A model generated the notes under the pieces. It searched no databases, was not told the DNA's origin, and saw only the letters and a program-made list of their open reading frames with translations. Positions 20,080-31,300 of a stretch of DNA of 64,000 bases are shown piece by piece (within the stretch, counting starts at the first letter, position 1; each line of letters opens with the position of its first letter). The position numbers and the translations under genes are program-made. The DNA is taken from contig SUXI01000003.1 of NCBI GenBank assembly GCA_015060975.1, forward strand, positions 62,001-126,000, read 5' to 3'. Origin of the DNA: Bacteroidales bacterium. GTDB taxonomy: Bacteria; Bacteroidota; Bacteroidia; Bacteroidales; Muribaculaceae.

Positions 20080-20529
20080 TTGAAAAGAGTAGCTTTATAT
20101 CCCGGAACATTTGATCCTTTCACAGTGGGGCATCTTTCAATTGTTGAACGTGGGTTGCAATTATTTGATGAAATAATTGTGGCAATAGGCGTGAATGAAT
20201 CAAAGAAAAATCACACATCTATCCAACAGCGCATTGAACACATAGAGCGAGTGACAAGCAAGATGCAAGGAGTGAGAGTGATAAGTTATGGAAATCTCAC
20301 GGTAGAGGCCGCTAAGGAGTATGGTGCTAATTTTATTCTTCGAGGGGTTAGAACTGTCGCTGACTATGAGTATGAACGCAATTTGGCATACGCAAATCGT
20401 AATCTTACCGGCATTGAAACGGTATTGCTCTACACTTTACCCGAATTGTCATATATAAGCTCAACGCTTGTTCGCGACCTTCAGCGCCATGGTTATGATG
20501 TGAGTCAATATGTGCCTGATGAACAGTGA
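20080..20529 (+). CDS. coaD: Phosphopantetheine adenylyltransferase
   Basis: 149 residues, TTG start at 20080; no ATG lies near, and the family N-terminus begins immediately. The nucleotidyltransferase motif 'YPGTFDPFTVGHLSIVERG' contains the (T/H)xGH signature, and 'YISSTLVRDLQRHGYDVSQY' is the conserved C-terminal ISSTxVR motif; 'FILRGVRTVADYEYERNLA' binds substrate. It converts 4'-phosphopantetheine and ATP to dephospho-CoA, the penultimate step of CoA synthesis. It lies 28 bp after parE and is probably co-transcribed. Confidence 0.95.
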   Translation: MKRVALYPGTFDPFTVGHLSIVERGLQLFDEIIVAIGVNESKKNHTSIQQRIEHIERVTSKMQGVRVISYGNLTVEAAKEYGANFILRGVRTVADYEYERNLAYANRNLTGIETVLLYTLPELSYISSTLVRDLQRHGYDVSQYVPDEQ

Positions 20530-20619
20530 TAGAACCGTTAGAAAGGGCGTTTTATCATAAAAAACGTTATATTCGTCATTTATAATATTGGCAAAACCAT
20601 TAATAGGGTGGTTATGTTA

Positions 20620-20627
20620 TATCTTTG
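20620..20627 (+). promoter_or_regulatory. -7 promoter element before the CtpA-type protease gene
   Basis: TATCTTTG matches TAnnTTTG, 38 bp before the ATG. The -33 box is not clear. Confidence 0.45.
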
Positions 20628-20665
20628 TAAACAAAATTAATAGCATATAAATTTTAGATTAAACA

Positions 20666-22258
20666 ATGAAGAAAATATTATCAATAGCAATAATGGGACT
20701 TTGTATGAGTGTCGCTACCGCTCAGATTCTTTCATTGACCCCTTCACAAAAACTTCGTTATGCCGAGGGAATTATTGAAAACTACTATGTTGATACCGTA
20801 AATTCAGATAAGGTTGTAGAGGAGGCTATTATTGCAATGCTAAAAACACTTGACCCTCACTCTACATATTCAACACCCGAAGAAACAAAGTCTTTAACAG
20901 AACCATTGCAGGGCAATTTTAGCGGAATAGGTATAACATTTAATATGCAAAATGATACATTGTATATTTTGCAGACGGTAGCTAATGGCCCGTGTGAAAA
21001 GGTGGGTATTGTGGCTGGCGACCGCATAATAAGTGCAAATGATACTCTGATTTCGGGAGTTAAAAAGAAGAATAATGATGTGATAAAACTTTTGCGCGGT
21101 CCTAAAGGTTCCGATGTGGATTTGAGAATTAAGCGCAAAGGTAAAAAAGAGTTGCTTTCATTTAGAGTTACTCGTGAAGAAATTCCCATTTATAGTGTTG
21201 ACGCCGCATATATGGCTGATGCAAAAACGGGATATGTGCGCATCTCACGCTTTGCCGAAGATACAAATGAAGAATTTGTCAAAGCGGTGAATAACCTTAA
21301 AAAGCAAGGAATGAAGAATATAATAATCGACCTTCAAGATAATGGAGGAGGTTATCTTGGTTCGGCATATAATTTAGCATGTAATTTCTTGAAAAAAGGC
21401 GACTTGGTGGTATATACCGAAGGAAGAAACTCAAAACCATATTATTTCAATGCGGAATCAGATGGGGGTTTGCTCGATTGTAATGTTGTTATAATGACAA
21501 ATCAATATTCGGCATCGGCAAGTGAAATTGTGGCAGGCGCCATTCAGGATAACGATAGAGGACTTGTTGTGGGGCGTCGCACATTTGGGAAAGGACTTGT
21601 TCAACGTCCATTCCCTTTCCCCGACGGCTCGATGATTCGTCTCACAACATCACGTTATCACACTCCATCGGGACGTTGCATTCAAAAACCATATACCGAA
21701 GGTGATGAAGATGAGTATCGTAACGATATGATGAAACGTTATGAATCGGGAGAATTTATGAATGCCGACAGCGTTCACTTTGCCGATTCATTGAGATATA
21801 CAACTTTGAAAAACAAGCGGGTTGTATATGGGGGTGGTGGAATTATGCCCGATAAGTTTGTCCCCATTGACACTACAAGCATTAATGATTATTATCGCAA
21901 AATGATAGGTAGTGGCAATCTGCATAAGTATTGTCTTGATTATGTGGATAATAATCGTGACGATATAAAGAAGCTATATCCTACCGATGACGACTTTGTG
22001 AAAAATTTTGTGGTTACCGATGAAATGATGAAAGGCTTGATTGCGAGATGCGAAAATGATAGTATAAAGTATAATGAGGAACAATATAAATCGGGCGAGG
22101 ATTTGTTGAAGATAGTGGTAAAGGCAAATATCGCAAGCGATGCCTATGGCTCAAAGAGTTTTCATAAAGTGTATAACCCATCTGACGCAATGTTTAAAAC
22201 CGCATTAGATCTTATTAACAATAAAAAAGAATATGAGCGCTTGCTAAGCGGTAAATAA
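20666..22258 (+). CDS. C-terminal processing protease (S41, CtpA-like)
   Basis: 530 residues with a signal peptide (IMGLCMSVATAQ). A PDZ domain spans about residues 75-165 ('GNFSGIGITFNMQNDTLYI', 'VGIVAGDRIISANDTLI', 'LLRGPKGSDVDLRIKR'). The S41 catalytic region has 'GYVRISRFAEDTNEEF', 'IIIDLQDNGGGYLGSA' and 'NQYSASASEIVAGAIQD'. By the 25-residue Ser-Lys spacing of the family the dyad is Ser284 and Lys309 (in 'RRTFGKGLVQ'). It probably trims or degrades periplasmic proteins. It follows coaD by 136 bp with a possible promoter of its own. Its end is 37 bp from the convergent DUF1573 gene, with no clear terminator. Confidence 0.92.
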   Translation: MKKILSIAIMGLCMSVATAQILSLTPSQKLRYAEGIIENYYVDTVNSDKVVEEAIIAMLKTLDPHSTYSTPEETKSLTEPLQGNFSGIGITFNMQNDTLYILQTVANGPCEKVGIVAGDRIISANDTLISGVKKKNNDVIKLLRGPKGSDVDLRIKRKGKKELLSFRVTREEIPIYSVDAAYMADAKTGYVRISRFAEDTNEEFVKAVNNLKKQGMKNIIIDLQDNGGGYLGSAYNLACNFLKKGDLVVYTEGRNSKPYYFNAESDGGLLDCNVVIMTNQYSASASEIVAGAIQDNDRGLVVGRRTFGKGLVQRPFPFPDGSMIRLTTSRYHTPSGRCIQKPYTEGDEDEYRNDMMKRYESGEFMNADSVHFADSLRYTTLKNKRVVYGGGGIMPDKFVPIDTTSINDYYRKMIGSGNLHKYCLDYVDNNRDDIKKLYPTDDDFVKNFVVTDEMMKGLIARCENDSIKYNEEQYKSGEDLLKIVVKANIASDAYGSKSFHKVYNPSDAMFKTALDLINNKKEYERLLSGK

Positions 22259-22295
22259 TTTATAGAACGTATTCAACGATTATCTTCAATAAATG

Positions 22296-22736
22296 TTATT
22301 CGTCGGGCTTTACCAATTCGCCACGAATTAATATGCGGACGTAGGATCGCGGGTCGTTGGTATATACGGTGACCGACTTGCGAAAATGCCCGAAAGGTTG
22401 TCCTTGTCCACGATATCCCACGGTAATTATTCCTGAGTCGCCCGGCATAACGGGCGACTTTGTATATGATGGGCGTGTGCATCCGCAACTACTGACTGCT
22501 CGTAATATCACTAATGGCTCTTGTCCGGTGTTGACAAACCTAAACGAATGTAATTTTAATGTGTCGTCTCCTATAGGTTCAAAACGCCCGAAATCATGTT
22601 CTCGCTTGTCAAACTCTATTCTTGGAGGTTGTATAAATTGTGTTTCTAATGAATCGGGCATATCAATCTTCACTCCTTGTGCTATAGATAGGAGGGGAGA
22701 TTGACATATCAACAGAAATAAGAAAAAATTCTTCAT
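22296..22736 (-). CDS. DUF1573 exported protein
   Basis: 146 residues with a signal peptide (FFLFLLICQSPLLSIAQG). The mature part has the DUF1573 pattern: 'FDKREHDFGRF', 'FRFVNTGQEPLVILRAVSSC', then CGCT, 'PGDSGIITVGYRGQGQPFG' and 'VYTNDPRSYVRILIRGE'. DUF1573 is a small Ig-like (ASPM/SPD-2/Hydin-like) fold common in Bacteroidota envelope proteins; its molecular role is unknown. It is the last gene of the long minus-strand operon, 12 bp behind the 785-residue lipoprotein gene. Confidence 0.88.
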   Translation of the reverse strand: MKNFFLFLLICQSPLLSIAQGVKIDMPDSLETQFIQPPRIEFDKREHDFGRFEPIGDDTLKLHSFRFVNTGQEPLVILRAVSSCGCTRPSYTKSPVMPGDSGIITVGYRGQGQPFGHFRKSVTVYTNDPRSYVRILIRGELVKPDE

Positions 22737-22748
22737 TTATAGCTCCTT

Positions 22749-25106
22749 CTAAAAATCTTGGAACTCTGATTTTCCAACAACATATGGTCCGCCATCACGC
22801 TCATAGGGATAATAGAAGTTTATGTACTTGGAGCGCGAGAAATATTTTTTGTCACCATCGTAGCTACAATAAGGTTGAGCAGTTACAGATAAAGCATCTA
22901 TACCCGAATCGGGCTCTTTGGGTTTATATTCTGAAATGAATGTGGTTATAATAGTGTATTTACCGGCCGGACAAAGCCCATCGAAATTTATTGGAAACTC
23001 TCGGTTGAGTATCACCTTCCCATCGGGGTTTTCCAATCGGAATTTTATGCCCCATTCCTGGATACGAGTAGAATTCTTGAGTTCCAATACTGTAGTAAAA
23101 CCATAGCTGGCAAAGTCGGTTCTTTTTTTTCCTTTAAAATACTCCTCACCATATTCTTCAAGATAATATTCCCAATCTTCTTCAGAAAGTTCACGTCCAT
23201 ACCATTGATAACACTTGGGTTGTGTGATTGTAGGAACTCCCGGATTAACTATCATTGAATTATTGCGATATTCAGTAACTAATTTGGAATCGGTGTCATA
23301 AATACAAGGAACAACTTCATAAACCCCAACCGTTTCATCAAGACCAGCTTTGTTAAGATTGATGCTAAATTTATATGTTTTGTCGGCTTTCAGCGTTTCA
23401 TCTATTATCTCTTGTTTATATTTGCCGCTGCCACTCAATATCTCTCCTTCATAGATACGCAATGCCGGTCGTTGATTCGCTGAACTAAATCGCGGAAATA
23501 AGAAAAAGGTCTCAAGTTTATTAAATGTCAATGAGGTATTTACAGTTAATTCGTTTCGTGTGCCTACAATCAATCCTCCTGTTACAGGATCTATGATAGG
23601 ATTTCCGTTTTCATCTTCCATGATGTATTCATTTTCCACAACTTCTAACTTGGACTTGGTTTTTTTGTCGTTTACTTCAGCTTTCATATTGAGCATCGCT
23701 GTTTTTTCGACTGTGTTAAAATTAAAATCACCCAAACTACCGGTCCAAGGACCCACTTTCACTATTCCTTCTCCAAATCCACTGAAAGAGGCATAAAAAC
23801 CGGCATTAAAGTTTTGACGATCGACTATAGATAGGTCGGTTAGCGATTCTGTTTCCAAAGAGGCTCTGAAACCTACTTTCCCTTCTATGCCTAACACACC
23901 GCCAACACCTCCGGCTTGACTCCCTGCCAAGATTCCTACTCCAACCCTGCCGCGTAGCCAAATATCGGCACTGCCACCGAAATTGATATTGGTAAATTTG
24001 AAAAATGGCTCTTTTTGAGGATTACTCACGTTACGGTCTATTTCCCTTTTGTTCCCTTTTTCATAGATATATCCCACTCTGTGTGTTTCGGAACGATAAT
24101 TGGCAGCTATGTTACCATATCCCATAATAGTGTATCCTAATGAAACATCAAAACGGAACATCACACCAAAAGGAAAAGATGGAATACTAACCACGGGATT
24201 GATTGCTTTTATATAATGCCTGTTACTCATTCCCTGTCTTATTTCGTGCAACGCATTCTTAATTCCTCTAATGTCATCTACATTCTTAGGGAAGCTTGCC
24301 AAACTATTAACAGCATTCTCAGGATTGTTACCATATCCGACAAGTATATTAACATTACGCTCGGTATATGTATCGTTCCATTCTTCTTTATAATCGTTGA
24401 CAAGATCTTCGTATTGATGAACAGTGACAACTTCAACCGACTGGTAGGAGAGACTTAAGTATATTTGTCTTCCACTTTTGAGGTCGAAAGCCTTGTTGAA
24501 CTGAAATTCAGTGGTATCGGTTTCTGTGTTTTCGGGTAAATCACGTGTAGCTTTCGTGTCATACAACGACATGTCAACAAATTTAGAATCATTCAACCAA
24601 AAACCTTTGCGTTTTATAGATGCTCGTGAATCTCCAATACTATCATCGACAAAATCACTTTGCCCGGGCATGATATAATCAAAATCGAGTCGCACTACCA
24701 GAGTTTTAAAGACATCATTCTTGTCGGCGACTTCATGCTCCACACGAATCATTCCACCCTCTTGTATAACGGAGCGAACTTTGGCACAAATGCCAAGAGG
24801 AAAGGTTTCAGAACAGTTAGCCGCGATAAAATTTCCTTCTTTGGGGGTCCATTTGTCGGGAAGATTATCCATGAACCAGATGACGGAATCGTTTGTCATG
24901 GCAACATACTCCTGTGGCTCTCCGTTAAGTGAAATAACATTGTCGTGGTATTGGTATGTAACCTCGCCAAAAGGATTTACTTCGGTATAGGGTTCTTCTT
25001 TCCCTTTTTGGTCTTCGGTGACAATAAATTCGTCCATATCCAATGTACATGCCGACATTAACATCAATGATATGATGGAAAGTGTATGTGCAATTATTTT
25101 TTTCAT
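22749..25106 (-). CDS. Large surface/periplasmic lipoprotein of unknown function
   Basis: 785 residues with a lipobox (LMSAC, Cys20). I recognise no family. The N-terminal third (to about residue 250) is mixed alpha/beta. The middle (about 290-470) is rich in Gly and aromatic beta-strand sequence with phrases such as 'GSADIWLRGRVGVGILAGSQ', 'GFYASFSGFGEGIVKVGPW' and 'TAMLNMKAEVNDKK'. Those phrases recall segments of the neighbouring 2444-residue protein ('GGVLRMGLPNPTYFTGEARV', 'ASAWGYIDVDLGLFYGSIG'), so the two may share a domain type. The C-terminal third contains Ig-like strands. It lies 45 bp after the 233-residue lipoprotein gene and 12 bp before DUF1573, inside the seven-gene operon. 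A structural part of a surface assembly is a guess from context. Confidence 0.7.
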   Translation of the reverse strand: MKKIIAHTLSIISLMLMSACTLDMDEFIVTEDQKGKEEPYTEVNPFGEVTYQYHDNVISLNGEPQEYVAMTNDSVIWFMDNLPDKWTPKEGNFIAANCSETFPLGICAKVRSVIQEGGMIRVEHEVADKNDVFKTLVVRLDFDYIMPGQSDFVDDSIGDSRASIKRKGFWLNDSKFVDMSLYDTKATRDLPENTETDTTEFQFNKAFDLKSGRQIYLSLSYQSVEVVTVHQYEDLVNDYKEEWNDTYTERNVNILVGYGNNPENAVNSLASFPKNVDDIRGIKNALHEIRQGMSNRHYIKAINPVVSIPSFPFGVMFRFDVSLGYTIMGYGNIAANYRSETHRVGYIYEKGNKREIDRNVSNPQKEPFFKFTNINFGGSADIWLRGRVGVGILAGSQAGGVGGVLGIEGKVGFRASLETESLTDLSIVDRQNFNAGFYASFSGFGEGIVKVGPWTGSLGDFNFNTVEKTAMLNMKAEVNDKKTKSKLEVVENEYIMEDENGNPIIDPVTGGLIVGTRNELTVNTSLTFNKLETFFLFPRFSSANQRPALRIYEGEILSGSGKYKQEIIDETLKADKTYKFSINLNKAGLDETVGVYEVVPCIYDTDSKLVTEYRNNSMIVNPGVPTITQPKCYQWYGRELSEEDWEYYLEEYGEEYFKGKKRTDFASYGFTTVLELKNSTRIQEWGIKFRLENPDGKVILNREFPINFDGLCPAGKYTIITTFISEYKPKEPDSGIDALSVTAQPYCSYDGDKKYFSRSKYINFYYPYERDGGPYVVGKSEFQDF

Positions 25107-25151
25107 ATCTGAGTTACTGGTTTTGTATTCTGTTTTTGTTATTTAAATCCA

Positions 25152-25853
25152 TCATTTGCGACTTGTCAACTCCAGCGGAGAAGAAGGACTTCCGTGGGTC
25201 TCGCCATCAAAAGAAATATTCAAGGATAAATAAGTAAGTGTCATTTTCTCCTTATCATAGCAAACAAAGCGTACCAATTCGGGACGAGTTGGTTCATCAT
25301 TTCCCCATTCAAAGTGCCCATAGATGCGAATTTGCAAGAATTTTTTGTCATTCCATTCAAATAATTGCCCTATGCCACGCAATTCTGAGCCGACAAAGGC
25401 ACCGATTGTCTGATTCTCAAAATTTAAAGGCTTTCCATCGATTGATGCCGTAACATAAGCAACCATGTCGTTAGAATATTTATGTATATTAATCTCCCAA
25501 GGTGCCATCACATAAATTTGACAGAATGCCATTTTCTCACACATTACAGAGGTGGCACTGATTACTGTCTCACCTTCTTTTACTGCAATAATTGTATCGT
25601 TATGGATATATGCAATATCTTCGTTGGCAGAACGAAAGAAAACTTCGCGATTGCTCACCGTATCGGGAGAGAACAAGGGCTGTAAGACTATAGAGTCACC
25701 CTCTATCACATAGACCGTATCATGGTCAAGTTTCATATCATAGGCCATCTGTACATTCTCATCAAATTCCATATCAATGAGTCCACATGAGGGCATGAAC
25801 GATGCCAATACCGCTACACATGAGAATGTTATTAAATGTCTAAGTATCTTCAT
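25152..25853 (-). CDS. Lipoprotein with Ig-like (BIG2) and GAFV-type modules
   Basis: 233 residues with a lipobox (MPSC, Cys23). Residues of about 40-115 look like a bacterial Ig-like group 2 domain ('DTVYVIEGDSIVLQPLFSP', 'IIAVKEGETVISATSV'). Residues of about 120-230 carry a module centred on 'IGAFVGSELRGIGQ'. The same motif occurs twice in the first protein of this operon (37444-40320: 'VAAFIDGACRAAAT' and 'IGAFVNGECRGMGK'). This sharing suggests that the two proteins work at the same place or were built from the same module. It is fifth of seven genes in the minus-strand operon, with 73 bp upstream and 45 bp downstream spacing. Confidence 0.72.
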   Translation of the reverse strand: MKILRHLITFSCVAVLASFMPSCGLIDMEFDENVQMAYDMKLDHDTVYVIEGDSIVLQPLFSPDTVSNREVFFRSANEDIAYIHNDTIIAVKEGETVISATSVMCEKMAFCQIYVMAPWEINIHKYSNDMVAYVTASIDGKPLNFENQTIGAFVGSELRGIGQLFEWNDKKFLQIRIYGHFEWGNDEPTRPELVRFVCYDKEKMTLTYLSLNISFDGETHGSPSSPLELTSRK

Positions 25854-25926
25854 TATAACTATAAATTATCTATTTAAGTTTCGCTGTGCTCAACCTTGTA
25901 TATCTATCTCACTTGTGGATTATATT

Positions 25927-28299
25927 TTACTCTTTTTCTTTTGGTGCGGTCACTACGATGATGTTTGAGTCGGTAGTAGCCCGCCCATCTTTATACCTGA
26001 TTCTCACAAAATATTCTGCCGACTCTCCGGGCGAAAGCAAATTATCTTGAAACGTCAGTTCATTGGCACCAACCGACATTAAAAATTTGTGGCGTTTATC
26101 TTTCAACCCTTTACGATAAACACAGAAATACCATTCCCCCTTATATGGTAAATTCTTGTTGGTTTCCCATGCTATTTTGGTTTTCTTGTTTTTCTCATCA
26201 TATACGCCAACTAATTTGATTGGCCATTCAAATATGCGTTCTCCTTCAAATCGTGTTGAATAAACAAGGCTCAAACCACTTGATATATTTGCATAAGTGA
26301 AAGACTCCATTGCATATTCATATCGAGAGCGACGCGCATACTCAGGTACATCCATTACATTAACAATATTCCCTGCCGCACGTAACGAATCACCGTCATA
26401 TACTCCTATTATAGTCCACTCTTTTGCGTTGGCAAGCTTGCGTTTTAATATATGGTGTGAAATTTGTTGTTCGTTACTGCATACCCATCTCATGCGTATG
26501 CCATTTACTTGATCAACCCAGGCCGAGTCGATATGTGGCACTGCAGGTTTAACCATGCTGGGACGTATCACTTGTAATGGAGCTGTATATGTCCCCTCGT
26601 TAGTAGCATAGTCAATTGCTCGAACCTTATAGTATATATATTTCTGATTGACATCTACGGCTAATGTATCCACAAAAGTTGTGTCACGCAATAATGCGTC
26701 TCCCGGAATTTTGCGTAACATAAACTCATGAGTGGTATCATTGGCAAACGCAAGCTCGTAATAATCAATATCATAAGATGGTGCGCTCCAACTGAGTTTT
26801 ACCGTCCCGGCTTTATTATCTAATATTTCATAACGGAAATTAGATGGAGCATCAGGTGCTTTCAAATCTGTTACACGCATGATGTGAGTCATTGAGTAAC
26901 TGACATTTTGCGCTGAGTCGTATGCGGCCACAGTAACTTGGCTTGAAGTGATGTCAGATACATTAACAGTCCACACCGTATCATTAACCGGTATTAATTC
27001 GGGAGTCAGCTCAATCCATTCGGCTTTGCGATCATCGCGAGAACGTTGATAGTAAAGAATTTTATAACCAATAAAGTCGGATTCGATGGTATCCTTGTGA
27101 AAATGGAAATCGGCATAGACATCTTTAGAAAGGTCGTTGGGATTGCGACGATCTATAATGATAGTTTTTAACTTGGGGGGACGTGGTGCTTCCAAGTCGG
27201 GCATAGAGGCTACATGATAGTTTTTAGCCGCGATCAAATCGCCATAAGTATCATATCCCGATATGCGATATTCATAAGTACCGGGGCGAATATTATCATT
27301 AATAAAATTATCCAATTTTTCATCATGTATGTCACGCATCATGATGAATGGGTTTTCGTTCACCTTTGTCCATTCGAGTTCACCCATTGCGCGGCGATGA
27401 ATGTCAAATGAAGAGAAGCGAACTGTAGGTTCCCACCATATACGTAGTTGGTTGACACCCACTACCGAGTCTCCCATAACAGCTTCGTAAGGTTCGGGAA
27501 CGTAGGGTTTATTCTCTATTTCTTCAATAAATCCCACACGGAACTGTAAATTGTTAGTAGAATCAAATTCGGCAGGACGCACTATATAACGATATTTCTC
27601 ACCTTTTTTGACGTTTTTATCCACGAAGCGCATAGCAAGGTTCTCTGCCACATCTCTGCGCCACTCACTCGCCAATACCGCCATTCCGAAACGAAACTGT
27701 TGGTCGTTATATACATCAAGCAAAGCACCCATTTCGCCCGTGCCATGGCGTGACTGATCTTGAGTAAATCCCCCCTCGCTGTAAAGTGTTCCCATGGCGA
27801 TTGCTGCAATTGAGTCACTTTCGGGGTATATAGCTCGCCATTGTTCTAATGTCGCCGGTTTAAATTGATAGGCAAGAGTGTCGATACGGAATTGGAAATC
27901 CTTTTTTTTGCCATCGGGTATTGGCATACGATAGATGTTAACCCCCACAGCATTGAGATATTGCCAACTCACATAATCATCGGGAGCCCATCGAAGTACA
28001 ATACTGTCACCGTATGTGCGCGCAAGCAGATGTATCACACTTTCGTAATTGCGTCGCTCTGTTCCCTTTTTAGAAAATTCGGCGGTATCGCGCACCTCTC
28101 TCGGCAAATATTCACGAGTACTATCGGGCTGCCACACATATACAGTGTCTTCCTCATTGATAACTGCAAGATCTTCAGAATCAATGGGGTCGGTGGTTAT
28201 TCCTTGACCTCCGTCGGAGAATGACACTCCATACGATGCCGCTGATGCTCCCAAAATGCCCGCAATAAATAGGGATATTATATGTCTGCTATTTTTCAT
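25927..28299 (-). CDS. Secreted multi-domain fibronectin type III protein
   Basis: 790 residues with a signal peptide (IISLFIAGILGASAAS). At least four or five fibronectin III-like domains are visible: 'LEAPRPPKLKTIIID...', 'LKAPDAPSNFRYEIL', 'GTVKLSWSAPSYDIDYYELA', 'KPAVPHIDSAWVDQVNGIRM' and 'KTKIAWETNKNLPYKGEWYF'. The N-terminal 250 residues ('DSIVLRWAPDDYVSWQYLNA', 'VNIYRMPI') also have an FN3-like beginning, then a helical insert ('MAVLASEWRRDVAENLAMRF'). There is no enzymatic motif. It lies 12 bp after the 2444-residue gene, so tight translation coupling is likely. A scaffold or adhesin role is plausible for FN3 chains, but nothing specific is shown. Confidence 0.78.
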   Translation of the reverse strand: MKNSRHIISLFIAGILGASAASYGVSFSDGGQGITTDPIDSEDLAVINEEDTVYVWQPDSTREYLPREVRDTAEFSKKGTERRNYESVIHLLARTYGDSIVLRWAPDDYVSWQYLNAVGVNIYRMPIPDGKKKDFQFRIDTLAYQFKPATLEQWRAIYPESDSIAAIAMGTLYSEGGFTQDQSRHGTGEMGALLDVYNDQQFRFGMAVLASEWRRDVAENLAMRFVDKNVKKGEKYRYIVRPAEFDSTNNLQFRVGFIEEIENKPYVPEPYEAVMGDSVVGVNQLRIWWEPTVRFSSFDIHRRAMGELEWTKVNENPFIMMRDIHDEKLDNFINDNIRPGTYEYRISGYDTYGDLIAAKNYHVASMPDLEAPRPPKLKTIIIDRRNPNDLSKDVYADFHFHKDTIESDFIGYKILYYQRSRDDRKAEWIELTPELIPVNDTVWTVNVSDITSSQVTVAAYDSAQNVSYSMTHIMRVTDLKAPDAPSNFRYEILDNKAGTVKLSWSAPSYDIDYYELAFANDTTHEFMLRKIPGDALLRDTTFVDTLAVDVNQKYIYYKVRAIDYATNEGTYTAPLQVIRPSMVKPAVPHIDSAWVDQVNGIRMRWVCSNEQQISHHILKRKLANAKEWTIIGVYDGDSLRAAGNIVNVMDVPEYARRSRYEYAMESFTYANISSGLSLVYSTRFEGERIFEWPIKLVGVYDEKNKKTKIAWETNKNLPYKGEWYFCVYRKGLKDKRHKFLMSVGANELTFQDNLLSPGESAEYFVRIRYKDGRATTDSNIIVVTAPKEKE

Positions 28300-28311
28300 A
28301 TATTTTTTCTT

Positions 28312-31300
28312 CTAATAATTTTTCCACAGATATCTGTTCATATTTGTTTTGTTAGTAAGTACTTCTGATGGGTTATTAATGGTGTAGGAGTACCGTGCAT
28401 TACATGGCCCCATGTTCAAATACACACGATCAGAAACCGTATATTCCGCTTTCTTGATATTGTAGGCATTTACTCGGTAGTAGGTAACCTTTATCTGCGT
28501 GATGTTATCCCACCGAGGAATAAAGTCACAAAATCCACCGCGAGTGCCATAGACATATTGTCCTTGGCTATTCTTTCCTGTGATAACTTGGTTATATTCT
28601 ATATCTACAAGGCGTGTTGGGTAGTTTCCTACAAGTCCCAACAAAATATCTTCGCTTCGTTCCTCTTGAGGACGAGTATAATCTTTTGGCAAATCGTCAT
28701 AACTTGACCACATAGTGGCTTGCTTGCGGCTTCCGCTATTGTTAAATTGCGAACCCCAAAGTATTCCCAACTGATAATATGGAACCTCTATGCGAACATT
28801 TGAATTTAGAGCCGATGTTTCAGTAATATATACTCCTGTATTGGTTTCCATCAAAGTCTCAACTATGTTTGCAGCTCTGGTGGAGTAATCACCTTTACTA
28901 TAAGTCATCATATCTTGTAATTCCCAGCGGAATTTTGAATCAAAACGATCTACAGCACTATATACTGCATAAAGATCCCATATAAGATATGTAGCACGAT
29001 ATTTGTCGTCTTTTCCGGCCAACATTAACTTGTATGCACGCTCGCGACCACCGATTGCATAGTTGTATTTCGAATCGGTCATCACAGGAAGTGGATACAA
29101 ACAGTCCTTTTTCCACTGACTACCATCATAGATGGATAGTGCTTTTACCTTATTATAGTCGTTCACAGAGCCGTAGCTTGTCTTATATGCTCCTTCGTAA
29201 ACACCACCACGGTCATGATAGATTAGAGACTGAGCCGTAGTGGCATTGACTGCCAAACGTTTGTTTGAAAGCGTCCAACCACCCACCAATCCGTAGTTAC
29301 TCATATATGCAATATAGGTATAAGGGTCTTGGTAACGCAATGGGTTCACACCATCTTGTGCCATATATTTTCTGTAGTAAGATAGACCACGAGCATTGTA
29401 TTTTGGAGCGGAGGTCTTTGTTGTTATACTATTCAAACGTATGCCCACAAATGGCGTTTCATAAGTAACTTGGCGTCCGCCCCCATAGCCTCGGTTATAA
29501 TATCCGTCTTGAGACACCAGCAACAAATTAGCGATATTGGTCGTTTCAGTAACTATCCTTTGAGAAATTTGTCGTTCTGCGAGTCCGGTTTTCGGATTCT
29601 GTTTAAATGTAACATAGGATTGAGTTTTTGATACTACATAATTGAGTTGCAAACGATAATCAGATTGATTGTACACTTTTTTGTCAAATTGCCCTCCTGC
29701 AATTGTTAGGTTACAAGTGCTGTCGGTTACCACCCAATAAGCATCTTTTTCATCTACGAATCGCCAATCGCCACCCATATATTCTTCCAACTTCCAACGC
29801 AATTTGCCTTTCTGGAAGGCTTGTTTGGAGATATCTGAGAAGAATGCAATGTTTGGTGACTTGATATCAGAAATATAAGCATTTACATATTTGTCAGATT
29901 TCAATTGATTGTAATTTGAAGGATATGCAATTGCCACATATTTTTGTATGTCTTCGGGACAATCTTCGATACTTTCAGACGGTCCTGTGCAGAAGAAATA
30001 ATCCTTAGTTTGCTGCCAAGATACATTTTCATATTTTTTCTTATATTCGTTCCATTTTAATGGATCAACTTCTTTCCCGTTTTCAATCTCTTTAGCCCAG
30101 CCTACTATACGCAAACGATAGTATTTGTTAGGATTTAGTTGCAACATATCTATCTGATGTTGGAAACGAGATGTTCCCCTGAAATTGAATCCTATGCAAC
30201 GGTCATATTTGCTCAAATTCTGGTTGGCACTACTATATTCATAAATTAAAACCACTTTATTCATGTCAAATATGAATGTGCGGCTTGCTTGGGCTTTAAG
30301 TTTTTCCTTATCTCCATCGAAATCGGCAGCCAAACGGTTAAGTTCTGTTTCATCAAGAACACGGAAGTGTTCTCGAATAGGAGCTTCGGTATTAAGATGG
30401 ACGGGTATATAGAATTTAGGATTGATAGCATTTTCCTTGTTCCAACCCTTTGCCTGAATTGTATCACCAACCGAGCAATCTCCAAATAGTTTGAAATTAT
30501 CAAGGGCATTTCCGTAGAAGATGTCACAACGGTCACCGCATTCAAACTCAAACTTACGGTTAATCTTGACAAGTCCTGCCAATAGATTCAATTTCACTCG
30601 TGCTTCACCGGTGAAATATGTAGGATTAGGTAGTCCCATTCTGAGAACACCTCCGATTCCGGCATCTACGATGTCAATCTTTTTATCCCAAAATCCGAGA
30701 TTGATATATATACCAAACTTCGCATAGAGATAGGCATATAGTTGTCCCTCTCCATACCAGCCATTGTAGCCCGGTGTGCGAGGAATATTCATACAAGGAG
30801 TGTTGCCTATTTTACGAATGCTGACATCAAATCCTGCCAAAGCACCGATGCTTCCGTAGAATAGACCAAGATCCACATCAATGTATCCCCATGCCGAAGC
30901 TCCCATCATCACACCGCCATAGACTTGTGCCTGAAAATCCTTGAGTGCATTGGTGCGGGCATTGTTGGCCTTGGAAATATCGGCACTTTCCACTCCGCTA
31001 CCTTTGGTAGAGCCATCAAGGAATTGGCGAATTTTTGCAGGTATTGGAGGAAGCTCTCCATTATTCGGCAATTCATTACCTACACAGAGATAAGCATTGG
31101 CGCCGATGTTTACACTTACTATCTTTGATTTGAAGTCAACCAATATAAACTTACAGCGCAAGTCTTCGTCGGGTTGTCCCAAATAAAGATGCCATTTCGC
31201 TTTGTCAAGTTTCTTTCCTTTCTCTTTCATGGTGATGCGGAAGTCAAGAGAAATTGAGGCTTCACCCACTTTGGGCTTTTCGGGCATTGTCGCTCCGGGA